A stretch of 64,000 nucleotides of DNA from Phyllobacteriaceae bacterium (GCA_023954255.1 JAMLIH010000002.1:1-64000), one strand, 5' to 3'. Positions 9,666 to 18,756 are shown, counted from the stretch's first letter. Made by a program: numbers and translations. The notes: generated by a model not told the origin, from the letters alone.

Positions 9666-10703
9666 TCAGCTGTTCGCGATTTCGGCGGCCTGGCTGCGCC
9701 AGTCGGAAATCTGCTCGGCGCTGAACGGCATTGCCTCGTCGATGCGTTTCACATCGTCGTCGGAAAGCGCCGCAATCTGGGCAAAGGTGGTGACGCCCTG
9801 CTCGTTGAGCTGGCCCATTGCGACCGGGCCGATGCCCTTGATCTGGGTCAGGTCGTCGCCCTCGCCTTCAGGGGCGGTAAACAGCGGCGCGGCAGCAGCC
9901 TCGCCACTGGCAGCCGCTTCAGCAGGTGCTGCTTCTTCGGCGGGGGCGTCTGCAATCGCCTCTTCAACCGGGGCTTCCGCCATGGCGCCGATATCGACAC
10001 CGGCAGAACCCTGCTGGCGGGCGATGCCGTCAAGGGCCGCCTTCGCGATCAGGTCGCAATAGAGCGAGATGGCGCGCGAGGCATCGTCATTGCCCGGAAT
10101 CGGATGATCGACGATATCCGGATCGCAGTTCGTGTCGAGAATGGCAACGACGGGAATTTTCAGCCGGCGTGCTTCATCGACGGCGTTCTTTTCCTTGTTG
10201 GTATCGATGACGAACATCAGGTCCGGCGTGCCGCCCATGTCCTTGATGCCGCCCAGTGCGCGCTCCAGCTTGTCGTGCTCGCGCGACAGCATGAGGCGCT
10301 CTTTCTTGGTCAGATGTTCTGCCTCGGCACCGGCCAGCATCTCTTCGAGCTTGCGCAGGCGCTTGATCGAGTTGGAAATCGTGTTCCAGTTGGTCAGCGT
10401 GCCGCCGAGCCAGCGGTGGTTGACGTAATACTGGGCCGATTTCTTGGCCATTTCCGAAATCACATCGGAAGCCTGGCGCTTGGTGCCGACGAACAGTACG
10501 CGGCCGCCGCCGGCAACCGTGTCGGACACGATCTTGAGCGCCTGATGCAGCAGCGGAACCGTCTGCGCCAGGTCGATGATGTGCACGTTGTTACGCTTGC
10601 CGAAAATGTAACGGTCCATTTTCGGGTTCCAGCGGTGGGTATTGTGGCCGAAGTGGGCGCCAGCTTCCAATAGCTGACGAAGGCTGAACTCAGGCAGCGC
10701 CAT
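9666..10703 (-). CDS. rpsB: 30S ribosomal protein S2 with C-terminal H3TH-type extension
   Basis: Small-subunit ribosomal protein S2. Residues 1 to about 230 are standard S2 ([44 protein letters not shown]). The protein is 345 aa against about 241 in E. coli. The extra part is an Ala/Glu-rich linker (about 235-283) followed by a compact domain of about 60 residues. That domain begins [20 protein letters not shown] and includes [16 protein letters not shown], which has the helix-hairpin (H3TH, COG3743-like) pattern. A related domain is on NuoE at 34.2 kb. ATG at 10703 is preceded by AAAGGAGAC. Confidence 0.96.
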   Translation of the reverse strand: MALPEFSLRQLLEAGAHFGHNTHRWNPKMDRYIFGKRNNVHIIDLAQTVPLLHQALKIVSDTVAGGGRVLFVGTKRQASDVISEMAKKSAQYYVNHRWLGGTLTNWNTISNSIKRLRKLEEMLAGAEAEHLTKKERLMLSREHDKLERALGGIKDMGGTPDLMFVIDTNKEKNAVDEARRLKIPVVAILDTNCDPDIVDHPIPGNDDASRAISLYCDLIAKAALDGIARQQGSAGVDIGAMAEAPVEEAIADAPAEEAAPAEAAASGEAAAAPLFTAPEGEGDDLTQIKGIGPVAMGQLNEQGVTTFAQIAALSDDDVKRIDEAMPFSAEQISDWRSQAAEIANS

Positions 10704-10845
10704 GATTAGTCTCCTTTACCGGTTGAACCTCCGCAGGCCATGAACCGGTCCCGAAAGGACCAGGTCACCGGTACGCTCATCTGACAATGCCATGCTTGAA
10801 AAAGCCGGAGGCTGGGGCCAGTCGCGCAAACCTGCGTGTGGAATG
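10704..10845 (-). promoter_or_regulatory. Long 5' leader of rpsB
   Basis: If transcription starts just after the -10 box at 10852, the leader is about 140 nt. It contains a tight stem, GGTCC-TTTC-GGGACC (10754-10768), nested within CCGGT repeats that can pair with each other, and ends in a strong AAAGGAGAC site. Leaders before rpsB often bind S2 for autoregulation; whether this one does is inference, and I do not match it to a named motif. Confidence 0.4.
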
Positions 10846-10851
10846 GGCGGG

Positions 10852-10880
10852 CCTATAGACGATTATGCCGCACTGCGCAA
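10852..10880 (-). promoter_or_regulatory. Housekeeping promoter of rpsB-tsf
   Basis: Minus strand: TTGCGC (10880-10875), 17-bp spacer, TATAGG (10857-10852). Perfect spacing and good boxes, located in the gap between dnaE and rpsB. Confidence 0.65.
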
Positions 10881-10945
10881 GTGCAAGCAGGCGGCAGTTT
10901 TTGTCGGGCCGCCGCCGCAAGGCGTTAAGCCCGCCGCCAGGTCCC

Positions 10946-13900
10946 CTAGACCATTTCCACCTGCAGCACGCCCTGCACCGACTTGATGGCGTTTGCGTGT
11001 TGCGGTGAAAGCTTCAATCGTGCCGGCAACTGCATTTCAACCTCCATCTCGCCATTGCCGTCGATAACCACCAGCGACACCGAGCCGTCGCCGCGCGGCG
11101 GTGCCGAACTGCCGGTCAAAAGGCTCCGGATGCTCGCAACCGCCCGGTCGTCGCGCAGGAAGATGCGCAGGTTGCGGCTCTCCCGCATGGCTTCGGCTTC
11201 CAGCGACTGGACGCTCTGCACCCGCAGCGAAATGCCTTCTTCGCGAATATCCGCATTGACCAGCAGAATGACCGACTGGCCGGGTTCCAGCAGGTCGCGG
11301 TATTTTGACAGTCCCTCGTCGAACAGCAGCGCCTCGTACTGGCCCGAGGGATCCGACAGCATGACGACGCCCATGCGCCGCCCGGTCCGTGTCTTGCGCT
11401 CCTGGCGCGCCGTCACCGTTCCGGCAAGCCGGCCGGCGCTGGCGCCCGCCCGCACCGATTCCTCGAACTCCGAATAGAGCTGGATGCGGCTCTTCAGCAT
11501 CAGCTCGCGGTATTCGTCGAGCGGATGGGCGGAAAGGTAGAACCCCATCGCCTGCAGTTCGCGCTGCAGCTTTTCCGCCTGCATCCATGGCTTGGTGGCC
11601 GGAAGGTCGATTGCTTCGCGGTTGCCGGGCAAGGCGCCGAACATGTCGTTCTGGCCGGTCGCCTTGTCCTGGGCGATGCGCTGGGCATGGGCCGTCAGCC
11701 GGTCGATGCCGGCCAGCATCTGTTCGCGGCTGACATCGAAGCAGTCTAACGCACCGGCGCAGATCAGGCTCTCGACCGTGCGCTTGTTGACGAGGCGCAC
11801 ATCGATGCGGCTGAACAGGTCGCCAAGCGAGGAAAACAGCCCGTTTTCCTCCCGCTCGCGCACGATGTGCTCCACTGCCGCCTCACCGACGCCCTTGATG
11901 GCGGCAAGCGCGTAGTAGATCTTGCCGTCGCGCACCGAGAACTGGGCATTGCAGGTCTGTACCGAGGGCGGCACCACCTCGATGCCGAGATCGCGCGCCT
12001 CCTGGCGGAAGACGGCGAGCTTGTCGGTATTGCCCATGTCGAACTGCATCGAGGCGGCAAGGAACTCCACCGGATAATGCGCCTTCATGTAGGCCGTGTG
12101 ATAGGAGACCAGCGCATAGGCTGCCGCATGCGACTTGTTGAAGCCGTAATCGGCGAACTTGGCCAGCAGGTCGAAAATCTGGTTTGCCTGCGATTTGGTG
12201 ATGTCGCGTTCGGTGGCGCCCTTCACGAAGACATCGCGCTGCTTGTCCATTTCCGAGCGGATCTTCTTGCCCATGGCGCGCCGCAGCACGTCCGCTTCGC
12301 CGAGGCTGTAGCCCGCCAGTTCCTGGGCGATCTGCATCACCTGTTCCTGGTAGACGATGACACCCTGGGTTTCGGCAACCAGATGGTCGATCTTCGGATG
12401 GATGGAGGCGATCTGCTCCTCGCCGTTCTTGCGGGCATTGTAGACCGGAATGTTTTCCATCGGTCCCGGACGGTAGAGCGCCACCAGCGCGATGATGTCC
12501 TCGAAACGGTCCGGCTTCATGCCGAGCAGCGCCTTGCGCATGCCGGCACTTTCCAGCTGGAAGATGCCGACCGTCTCGCCACGGGTCAGCATGGCGTAGG
12601 TTTCCCTGTCGTCGAGCGGTACTTCCAGCAGGTTGATCTTTGCATCGCCGCGCTGGGCGACGAACTCGACCGCCTTTTCAAGCACGGTCAGCGTCTTGAG
12701 CCCGAGAAAGTCGAACTTGACCAGGCCCGCCTGCTCGACCCATTTCATGTTGAACTGGGTGACCGGCATGTCGGAGCGCGGATCGCGGTAGAGCGGCACC
12801 AGCTCGTCCAGCCTGCGATCGCCGATCACGATGCCGGCGGCATGGGTCGAGGCATGCCGGTACAGGCCTTCAAGCCGCATGGCGATGTCGAACAGCCGTG
12901 CGACGATCTCTTCGTCAGCGGCAGCCTCCTGCAGCCGGGGCTCGCTGTCGATTGCCTGGCGCAGCGTTACCGGATTGGCCGGATTGGCAGGCACCAGCTT
13001 GGCGATGCGGTCGACCTGGCCATAGGGCATTTGCAGCACGCGGCCGACATCGCGCAGCACGGCGCGGGCCTGCAGCGTTCCGAACGTGATGATCTGGGCG
13101 ACCTGGTCGCTGCCGTACTTCTCCTGCACATAGCGGATCACCTCTTCGCGCCGCTCCTGGCAGAAGTCGATGTCGAAATCGGGCATCGACACGCGTTCGG
13201 GGTTCAAAAAGCGCTCGAACAGCAGCGAGAAGCGCATCGGGTCGATGTCGGTAATCAGCAGCGCCCAGGCAACCAGCGATCCGGCGCCCGATCCCCTGCC
13301 CGGCCCGACCGGAATGTCCTTCGACTTGGCCCAGCCGATAAAGTCGGCAACGATAAGGAAGTAGCCCGGAAAGCCCATCTGCTCGATGATCGACAATTCA
13401 TGCGCGAGCCGCTTGTCATAGTCTTCGCGGCTGAAGCCCGGCGCGGGCTCGAAAATCTCGAACCGCTCCTTGAGCCCTTCCTCGGCCTGACGGCGAAGCA
13501 GCTCTGCTTCCGCCTTCACCTGGGCATCTGCCTGGATATCTCCCCGGGCGCCCCCGTCATCGGAACTCGACTGGGCGAAACGCGGCAGGATCGGCTGACG
13601 CTTCGGTGCGCGATAGGCACAGCGCAGCGCGATCTCGACGGTATTTTCCAGCGCCTCGGGCAGATCGGCGAACAGCGCAGCCATTTCATCGCCGCTCTTG
13701 AAATAATGTTCGGGCGTCAGCCGCATGCGGTCACCGGCTGCCACCACCACGCCTTCGGCAATGCAGCGCAGCGCATCGTGTGCCTCGAAATCCTCCCGAA
13801 CGGCGAAAAACGGCTGGTTGGTGGCAACCAGCGGCAGTTCGGTTTCGTAGGCGAGTTTGAGAAGATGCGGTTCGCTGCGTTCCTCGCGCGGATCGTCGCG

Positions 13901-14692
13901 GCTGCCATGGCGTTGCAGTTCGACATAAAGCCGGTCGCCGAAAATTCCGGCAAGATGCTGCAGAAGCGCCCGGGCGGCAGCCGTTTCGCCCCGCTCCAGC
14001 AGACGGTTGACCGGACCTTCGCCGGCACCCGTCAGGCAGATGACGCCCTCTGCATGGCGAGACAGGGTTTCCAGCGTGACATGGGGGCCTGTAAGCGCAT
14101 GGTGTTGGGAAGCGCCGGGCAACGGGGTTACGCCTGCTGCCGGATCGCCGTCCTGCGAAGGCGGGGCATCATCGGCCGGAAGCTCCGAGATGTCGCCAAG
14201 AAAGGCGCGGCTCGAAAGCCTGACAAGATTGCCGTAGCCCGCCTCGTTCATTGCCAGCAGAACGAGCGACGGCATCGGCTCCGCCAAATTGCCCCGCGAC
14301 CGCTCGGCCTCCGGGTACAGCGTGCCGAAATCGATCGCGAGCTTGATCCCCATGATCGGCTGCAATCCCTTGCCGGCTGCGGCTTCGGAAAATTCCAGCG
14401 CGCCAAAAAGATTGTTGCGGTCGGTCACCGCAAGCGCCGGCTGGCCGTCGGCAACGGCAAGCTCGACCAGCTTCTTCAGCGGCAGTGCGCCCTCGAGCAG
14501 CGAATAGGCGGAATGGGTATGCAGGTGAATGAATTTCGGCGCAGATCGCGCGGCTTCAGCGCCTTTGGCGGTGCCTTGAACCTCGCGCCGGGAGCCCACG
14601 GGCCGGCCGGAATGCCCAGGATCAGCACCCTGCTGGCCCGCACCGGCTGTTTCAGCAGCCAGTTGATCGTGAATTTCCTGCCTTCTGGACAC
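10946..14692 (-). CDS. dnaE: DNA polymerase III subunit alpha
   Basis: Catalytic subunit of the replicative polymerase. It is about 1248 aa from the start chosen here. The order is an N-terminal PHP domain (FIHLHTHSAYSLLEG), the C-family polymerase palm with GPGRGSGAGSLVAW and catalytic aspartates in MPDFDIDF, fingers (IVYQEQVMQIAQELAGYS), helix-hairpin region, and C-terminal OB fold (AGTVTARQERKTRTGRRMG). Homology begins only at FIHLHTH, so the start is uncertain. GTG at 14692 has AAAGGGAG 9 nt upstream and I prefer it; GTG at 14764 is an alternative. The residues between GTG and FIHLHTH (about 55) look like a poorly conserved extension. It lies 178 bp downstream of the LexA-controlled small gene on the same strand. 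Confidence 0.95.
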   Translation of the reverse strand: MSRRQEIHDQLAAETAGAGQQGADPGHSGRPVGSRREVQGTAKGAEAARSAPKFIHLHTHSAYSLLEGALPLKKLVELAVADGQPALAVTDRNNLFGALEFSEAAAGKGLQPIMGIKLAIDFGTLYPEAERSRGNLAEPMPSLVLLAMNEAGYGNLVRLSSRAFLGDISELPADDAPPSQDGDPAAGVTPLPGASQHHALTGPHVTLETLSRHAEGVICLTGAGEGPVNRLLERGETAAARALLQHLAGIFGDRLYVELQRHGSRDDPREERSEPHLLKLAYETELPLVATNQPFFAVREDFEAHDALRCIAEGVVVAAGDRMRLTPEHYFKSGDEMAALFADLPEALENTVEIALRCAYRAPKRQPILPRFAQSSSDDGGARGDIQADAQVKAEAELLRRQAEEGLKERFEIFEPAPGFSREDYDKRLAHELSIIEQMGFPGYFLIVADFIGWAKSKDIPVGPGRGSGAGSLVAWALLITDIDPMRFSLLFERFLNPERVSMPDFDIDFCQERREEVIRYVQEKYGSDQVAQIITFGTLQARAVLRDVGRVLQMPYGQVDRIAKLVPANPANPVTLRQAIDSEPRLQEAAADEEIVARLFDIAMRLEGLYRHASTHAAGIVIGDRRLDELVPLYRDPRSDMPVTQFNMKWVEQAGLVKFDFLGLKTLTVLEKAVEFVAQRGDAKINLLEVPLDDRETYAMLTRGETVGIFQLESAGMRKALLGMKPDRFEDIIALVALYRPGPMENIPVYNARKNGEEQIASIHPKIDHLVAETQGVIVYQEQVMQIAQELAGYSLGEADVLRRAMGKKIRSEMDKQRDVFVKGATERDITKSQANQIFDLLAKFADYGFNKSHAAAYALVSYHTAYMKAHYPVEFLAASMQFDMGNTDKLAVFRQEARDLGIEVVPPSVQTCNAQFSVRDGKIYYALAAIKGVGEAAVEHIVREREENGLFSSLGDLFSRIDVRLVNKRTVESLICAGALDCFDVSREQMLAGIDRLTAHAQRIAQDKATGQNDMFGALPGNREAIDLPATKPWMQAEKLQRELQAMGFYLSAHPLDEYRELMLKSRIQLYSEFEESVRAGASAGRLAGTVTARQERKTRTGRRMGVVMLSDPSGQYEALLFDEGLSKYRDLLEPGQSVILLVNADIREEGISLRVQSVQSLEAEAMRESRNLRIFLRDDRAVASIRSLLTGSSAPPRGDGSVSLVVIDGNGEMEVEMQLPARLKLSPQHANAIKSVQGVLQVEMV

Positions 14693-14870
14693 CCGAATCT
14701 GCTCCCTTTCCGGGAGCAACTCTGGCCACGATCCGGCGCACGCGCAAGGTGCCCGACTTATCACGGGGAACTTTCCGCCCCGCCATGACCGCTATCCACA
14801 GATGCGCATGCTCACGGCCGCCGGATACCCGCCAAACCGGCAGGAAGGCGTCCTGCGGCCGGATGCCGTA

Positions 14871-14969
14871 TCAGGCCACTGCCTGGAGAATGTCGGCCCA
14901 GGTGAACATTGCCACCAGAAACAGGGAAATGGTTGCAAACGAGGCAACATCACGAAGCGAAATGTACAT
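14871..14969 (-). CDS. 32-aa single-pass membrane protein under LexA control (SidA-like by analogy)
   Basis: ATG at 14969, TGA at 14873-14871, with a very strong ribosome-binding site (GGAGGGTAGA directly before ATG). The 32-aa product starts MYISLRDVAS. It continues with one hydrophobic segment of about 17 residues (FATISLFLVAMFTW) and ends ADILQAVA. A near-perfect promoter lies about 30 nt upstream, and its -10 overlaps a perfect GTTC-N7-GTTC box, the alphaproteobacterial LexA site. SOS-induced single-pass micro-proteins that stop division are known (SidA of Caulobacter, 29 aa). The size, topology and control here match that idea, but I see no sequence identity that proves it. Function is inferred; that it is a translated gene is well supported. 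Too short for routine gene callers. Confidence 0.72.
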   Translation of the reverse strand: MYISLRDVASFATISLFLVAMFTWADILQAVA

Positions 14970-15003
14970 TCTACCCTCCTATTTCGCGTTATGTACAATT
15001 TAT

Positions 15004-15018
15004 GTTCCTTATATGTTC
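15004..15018. promoter_or_regulatory. LexA box (alphaproteobacterial GTTC-N7-GTTC)
   Basis: GTTCCTTATATGTTC on the plus strand: two GTTC half-sites (15004-15007, 15015-15018) separated by exactly 7 bp. This is the published direct-repeat consensus for LexA in alphaproteobacteria. It overlaps the -10 hexamer and the downstream edge of the spacer of the minus-strand promoter, an ideal place for repression. Confidence 0.75.
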
Positions 15019-15036
15019 TTATTTTGATTAAGTCAA
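15008..15036 (-). promoter_or_regulatory. SOS promoter of the 32-aa membrane protein
   Basis: Minus strand TTGACT (15036-15031), 17-bp spacer, TATAAG (15013-15008). The surrounding 60 bp is AT-rich, unlike the rest of the region. Expected start of transcription is near 15001, giving a leader of about 30 nt. Confidence 0.7.
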
Positions 15037-15173
15037 GCGGGCAATTTTGAGCGGCTGCGGGAACCGCGTTTTTACCAGCCGCATTCAGGATTTGGGCAGA
15101 AAGGCGGCAGGGCCGCATGGCACCCGCCTGCCGCTTGCAGGCCGGCTGTGGCAATGTTCCCTGCCTGGGGCAA

Positions 15174-15255
15174 TTCAGGTTTTGGCGGAACCGGCAAAAC
15201 CTGAAGGCGGAAACAAGGCCATTGGATGAAATCGTTGTCCCGCTTCTGACGAAGC
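15174..15255. repeat. Two-hairpin repeat element, copy 1 (82 bp)
   Basis: Hairpin A: TTCAGGTTTTG (15174-15184) pairs with CAAAACCTGAA (15195-15205), 11 bp perfect. Hairpin B: GCTTC-TGAC-GAAGC (15242-15255), preceded by TTGTCCC. A copy with the same 82-bp span is at 18675-18756. It lies 10 bp past the lolD stop. Confidence 0.65.
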
Positions 15256-15265
15256 ATGAAGCGAT

Positions 15266-15952
15266 CTAGAGCTTGCAGTCGACGACGCGCGCATCTTCCA
15301 GCGTGACGATGCGGTCCATGCGGCGGGCGAGATCGTGATTGTGGGTGGCGATCAGCGCCGAAAGCCCGGTGCTGCGCACCAGCCTGTCGAGCACGGTAAA
15401 AACGCGCTCCGAGGTTGCCGGGTCGAGATTGCCGGTCGGTTCGTCCGCCAGCAGCAGTTTCGGCCCGTTGGCGACTGCACGCGCGATCGCCACGCGCTGC
15501 TGCTCGCCGCCCGAAAGTTCGGAAGGCCGGTGGGTGGCGCGTTCCTCGATCCCCATGAAGGCAAGCAGTTCATGCGCCCGCCTTTCCGCCGCCCCCTGCG
15601 CCACGCCCCGCAGCATCTGGGGGATGATCAGGTTTTCCGCCGCCGAGAACTCCGGCAGCAGGTGGTGGAACTGGTAGATGAAGCCGATATCGTTGCGCCG
15701 CAGCGCTGTGCGCTGGTCATCGGCCAGTTTCACCGTCGCCTTGCCGTTGATGTAGATTTCGCCGGAACCTGGCCGCTCCAGCAGGCCGGCAAGATGCAGC
15801 AGCGTGGATTTTCCGGCCCCCGACGGCGCCACCAGCGAAACGATTTCGCCGGCGCCGATGGAAAAGGAGGCGTCTTCCAGCACCCGCACCTGCTTGCCAT
15901 GCGCCTCGTTGTAGATGCGCGTGACCTTGTCGAGCCGTAATACCGCTTCCAT
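15266..15952 (-). CDS. lolD: Lipoprotein-releasing ABC transporter ATPase LolD
   Basis: ATPase of the LolCDE machine, which extracts outer-membrane lipoproteins from the inner membrane. The 228-aa protein has all ABC motifs: Walker A (APSGAGKST; the first Gly of GxxGxGKS is Ala), Q-loop near [12 protein letters not shown], signature [14 protein letters not shown], Walker B LLLADEP with the following TGNLD, and switch His in ATHNHDLA. It lies 8 bp after the permease gene. A LolE/LolC pair is not seen; in alphaproteobacteria a single permease usually replaces both. Confidence 0.95.
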   Translation of the reverse strand: MEAVLRLDKVTRIYNEAHGKQVRVLEDASFSIGAGEIVSLVAPSGAGKSTLLHLAGLLERPGSGEIYINGKATVKLADDQRTALRRNDIGFIYQFHHLLPEFSAAENLIIPQMLRGVAQGAAERRAHELLAFMGIEERATHRPSELSGGEQQRVAIARAVANGPKLLLADEPTGNLDPATSERVFTVLDRLVRSTGLSALIATHNHDLARRMDRIVTLEDARVVDCKL

Positions 15953-15960
15953 CCGGCCCC

Positions 15961-17265
15961 CTATTCGTAGCGCAGGGCTTCGACCGGATCGAGCCGGGCG
16001 GCCCGCCAGGCGGGAAACAGCGTCGCCAGAAACGACAGCGTCAGCGCCATGAGAATGACCATGGTCGTCTCCCCTGCATCCATCTTGGCTGGCAACTGGC
16101 TGAGGAAATAAAGTTCCGGATTGAACAGCGTCGTTCCCGAAAGCCAGGAAAAGAACTGCCGGATCGACTCCACGTTGAGGCAGACGACAATGCCGAGAAT
16201 GACGCCGGCAATCGTGCCGAAGACGCCGATTGCAGCCCCCGTCAGGAAGAAGACCCGCATGATGGCGCCGCGCGTTGCGCCCATGGTGCGCAGGATGGCG
16301 ATGTCATGTCCCTTGTCCTTGACCAGCATGAACAGGCCGGAAATGATGTTGAGCGCGGCCACCAGCACGATCAGCGTCAGAATGAAGAACATCACGTTGC
16401 GCTCCACCTGCAGGGCGGAAAAGAAGGTCGCGTTGCGCTGCGTCCAGTCGGTCAGGAAAAGCGGCCGGTCGGCCGCCACTTCCACCGCCGTGCGCATCGC
16501 CTGGATGTCGTCGGGATTGTCGATGAACAGTTCGATGACGGAAACCGTGCCTTCCGAATTGAAATAGAGCTGTGCCTCCGGCAGCGGCATGAACACGAAG
16601 GTCGAGTCGTATTCGCTCATGCCGACCTCGAAAATCGCACTGACCGGATAGGCCTTGACCCGCGGCGTGGTGCCGAACGGGGTGACGTCGCCTTCCGGCG
16701 AGATCAGCGTCAGCAGGTCGCCCACCGCCAGTCCGAGCTGGTTCGCCATGCGGATGCCGATGGCAATCCCCTCACCGGAATCGAACCCGTCGAGCGATCC
16801 GGCCTTGATCGTTCCGGCGACCGATTCGATGCGCTTGAGATCGGCCTCGCGCACGCCGCGAACCAGCGCGCCCGAACCGCCCGGTCCGCTGGACACCAGC
16901 GCCTGCCCCTCGACCAGCGGCACGGCAAGCTTCACGCCTTCGACACCGTTGATCCGGTCTGCAACCGCCGCATAGTCGGTCAGTTCGCCATCGACGGGCG
17001 AGACGATCAGATGGCCGTTGAGCCCCAGAATTCGGTCGAGCAGTTCCGCCCGGAAGCCGTTCATCACCGCCATGACGATGATCAGCGTCGCAACGCCCAG
17101 CATGATGCCGACGAAGGAAAAGCCGGAAATGACCGAGATGAAGGTTTCCCGCCGCTTGGAGCGCAGATAGCGCCCGGCAAGCATCCACTCGAAAGCGGAG
17201 AATGCCCCGGTCTTTCCCGGCGCTTCGATCCGCTTTCCCAGCGATGCCTGCGTGTCCGCCGTCAT
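15961..17265 (-). CDS. lolC: Lipoprotein-releasing system permease (LolC/LolE family)
   Basis: Transmembrane subunit of the LolCDE lipoprotein transporter. It is 434 aa with the MacB/FtsX layout: one membrane helix ([20 protein letters not shown]), a large periplasmic domain to about residue 290, then three C-terminal helices. The family hallmark [20 protein letters not shown] is present, and the end [18 protein letters not shown] is typical. ATG at 17265 overlaps the proS stop as ATGA, which fixes the start; longer in-frame translations upstream are proS out of frame. Operon proS-lolC-lolD. Confidence 0.94.
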   Translation of the reverse strand: MTADTQASLGKRIEAPGKTGAFSAFEWMLAGRYLRSKRRETFISVISGFSFVGIMLGVATLIIVMAVMNGFRAELLDRILGLNGHLIVSPVDGELTDYAAVADRINGVEGVKLAVPLVEGQALVSSGPGGSGALVRGVREADLKRIESVAGTIKAGSLDGFDSGEGIAIGIRMANQLGLAVGDLLTLISPEGDVTPFGTTPRVKAYPVSAIFEVGMSEYDSTFVFMPLPEAQLYFNSEGTVSVIELFIDNPDDIQAMRTAVEVAADRPLFLTDWTQRNATFFSALQVERNVMFFILTLIVLVAALNIISGLFMLVKDKGHDIAILRTMGATRGAIMRVFFLTGAAIGVFGTIAGVILGIVVCLNVESIRQFFSWLSGTTLFNPELYFLSQLPAKMDAGETTMVILMALTLSFLATLFPAWRAARLDPVEALRYE

Positions 17266-18587
17266 GCCGCGCAAAACCGGTTGATCGCTTCCTCGACACT
17301 GACAGTCTCGCGATTGCCATCGGCCCGGCTCTTGATCTCGACCTTGCCTTCGGCGGCTGAACGCGGTCCCGCGATTACCTGAAAGGGAACCCCGATCAGG
17401 TCGAAAGTGGCGAACTTGGCACCTGCGCGGTTGTCGGTGTCGTCGTAGAGCACGTCCTTGCCGCTGGCTGGAAGCGCCTTGTAGAGCTTCTCGCAAATCT
17501 CGTCGCAGGCTGCATCGCCCGGCTTCATGTTGATCAGCCCGACATGAAACGGCGCAACCTGTTCCGGCCACTTGATGCCGTCTTCATCATGGAAGGCCTC
17601 GATGATCGCGGCCACCAGCCGGCTCGGCCCGATGCCGTAGGAGCCCATGTGAACGGTATGCTCCTTGCCATCCGGCCCCTGTACGCGCGCATTCATCGGC
17701 TCTGAATACTTGGTGCCGAAATAGAAGATATGACCGACCTCGATGCCACGGGCCGAAAGCCTGTCCGACTCAGGCAGGGCGCCATAGGCTTTCTCGTCAT
17801 GCATTTCGTCGGTCGCCGCATAGGGCGTGGTGAAGTCCTTGACGATCTGCGCCATTGCCGCATCGTTCCAGTAGTCGACGCCCGCATCGGGCGCGTTCAT
17901 GGCTAGATAGGCCTTGTCGCAGAACACCTGGCTTTCGCCGGTATCTGCCAGAATAATGAATTCGTGTGAAAGGTCGCCGCCGATCGGCCCGGAATCGGCC
18001 CGCATCGGAATGGCTTTCAGCCCCAGGCGCTCGAAAGTGCGCAGGTAGGAAACGAACATGCGGTTATAGGCAGCCCTGGCGCCTTCCTGGTCGATGTCGA
18101 AGGAATAGGCATCCTTCATCAGGAATTCGCGCGAGCGCATGACGCCGAACCGCGGCCGAACCTCGTCGCGGAACTTCCACTGGATGTGGTAGAGATTGAG
18201 CGGCAGGTCCTTGTACGACTTCACATAGGCCCGGAAGATCTCCGTCACCATTTCCTCATTGGTCGGCCCGAACAGCATGTCCCGCTCATGGCGGTCCTCG
18301 ATGCGCAGCATTTCCTTGCCGTAATCGTCGTAGCGGCCGCTCTCGCGCCACAGGTCGGCCGACTGGATGGTCGGCATCAGGATCTCATTGGCCCCTGCCC
18401 GCTTCTGCTCCTCGTGGATGATGGCGCATACCTTGTCGAGCACGATCTTGCCGAGCGGCAGCCACGAATAGATGCCTGCCGATTGCTGGCGGATCATGCC
18501 GGCACGCAGCATCAGCCGGTGGGAAACGATTTCCGCTTCCTTCGGGGTTTCCTTCAACAGCGGCAAAAAGAACTTGGAAAGACGCAT
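17262..18587 (-). CDS. proS: Prolyl-tRNA synthetase (short alphaproteobacterial type)
   Basis: Charges tRNA-Pro. At 441 aa it is the short form that lacks the INS editing domain found in the roughly 570-aa E. coli type. Class II motifs are visible: motif 1 in [20 protein letters not shown], motif 2 in [20 protein letters not shown], and motif 3 near [14 protein letters not shown]. The C-terminal anticodon-binding domain contains [10 protein letters not shown]. Loss of cis-editing means Ala-tRNA-Pro would have to be cleared elsewhere; no trans editor is in the window. It heads the proS-lolC-lolD operon. Confidence 0.96.
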   Translation of the reverse strand: MRLSKFFLPLLKETPKEAEIVSHRLMLRAGMIRQQSAGIYSWLPLGKIVLDKVCAIIHEEQKRAGANEILMPTIQSADLWRESGRYDDYGKEMLRIEDRHERDMLFGPTNEEMVTEIFRAYVKSYKDLPLNLYHIQWKFRDEVRPRFGVMRSREFLMKDAYSFDIDQEGARAAYNRMFVSYLRTFERLGLKAIPMRADSGPIGGDLSHEFIILADTGESQVFCDKAYLAMNAPDAGVDYWNDAAMAQIVKDFTTPYAATDEMHDEKAYGALPESDRLSARGIEVGHIFYFGTKYSEPMNARVQGPDGKEHTVHMGSYGIGPSRLVAAIIEAFHDEDGIKWPEQVAPFHVGLINMKPGDAACDEICEKLYKALPASGKDVLYDDTDNRAGAKFATFDLIGVPFQVIAGPRSAAEGKVEIKSRADGNRETVSVEEAINRFCAA

Positions 18588-18627
18588 CGGGGTTCCAGCG
18601 GGAATCAGCTTTGATCGGAGTTGCGCC

Positions 18628-18656
18628 TATAAACCTGCAAAAACCGGCGCTTACAA
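18628..18656 (-). promoter_or_regulatory. Candidate proS promoter
   Basis: Minus strand TTGTAA (18656-18651), 17-bp spacer, TTTATA (18633-18628), 40 bp before the proS ATG. Moderate box quality. It lies between proS and the repeat copy at 18675. Confidence 0.45.
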
Positions 18657-18674
18657 GTGTTTCCGCTGGTACAA

Positions 18675-18756
18675 TTCAGGCTTTGGCGGTATCGCCAATG
18701 CCTGAATGCGTAACCCGGGTCGGCGGATTTGACCTTTGTCCCGTTTCTGGCGAAAC
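18675..18756. repeat. Two-hairpin repeat element, copy 2 (82 bp)
   Basis: Hairpin A: TTCAGGCTTTGGCG (18675-18688) pairs with CGCCAATGCCTGAA (18693-18706), 14 bp with one T-T mismatch. Hairpin B: GTTTC-TGGC-GAAAC (18743-18756), preceded by TTGTCCC. Same orientation, spacing and total length as copy 1. The remaining stretch of this 417-bp gap (18757-19004) shows only a short imperfect repeat, GTCATGCAGCTG and GTCGTGCAGCTG near 18903-18930. Confidence 0.65.

Noticed and set aside
11867..14788. A 973-codon open frame on the plus strand opposite dnaE
   Set aside because: It mirrors the codon bias of dnaE in GC-rich DNA; the product is His/Arg/Gly-rich without domains, and the dnaE reading on the other strand is unmistakable.
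18588..18700. A T-box or other riboswitch before proS
   Set aside because: No T-box consensus (specifier loop or T-box bulge) is visible, and T-boxes are not expected for this enzyme in alphaproteobacteria; the hairpin belongs to the two-copy repeat.
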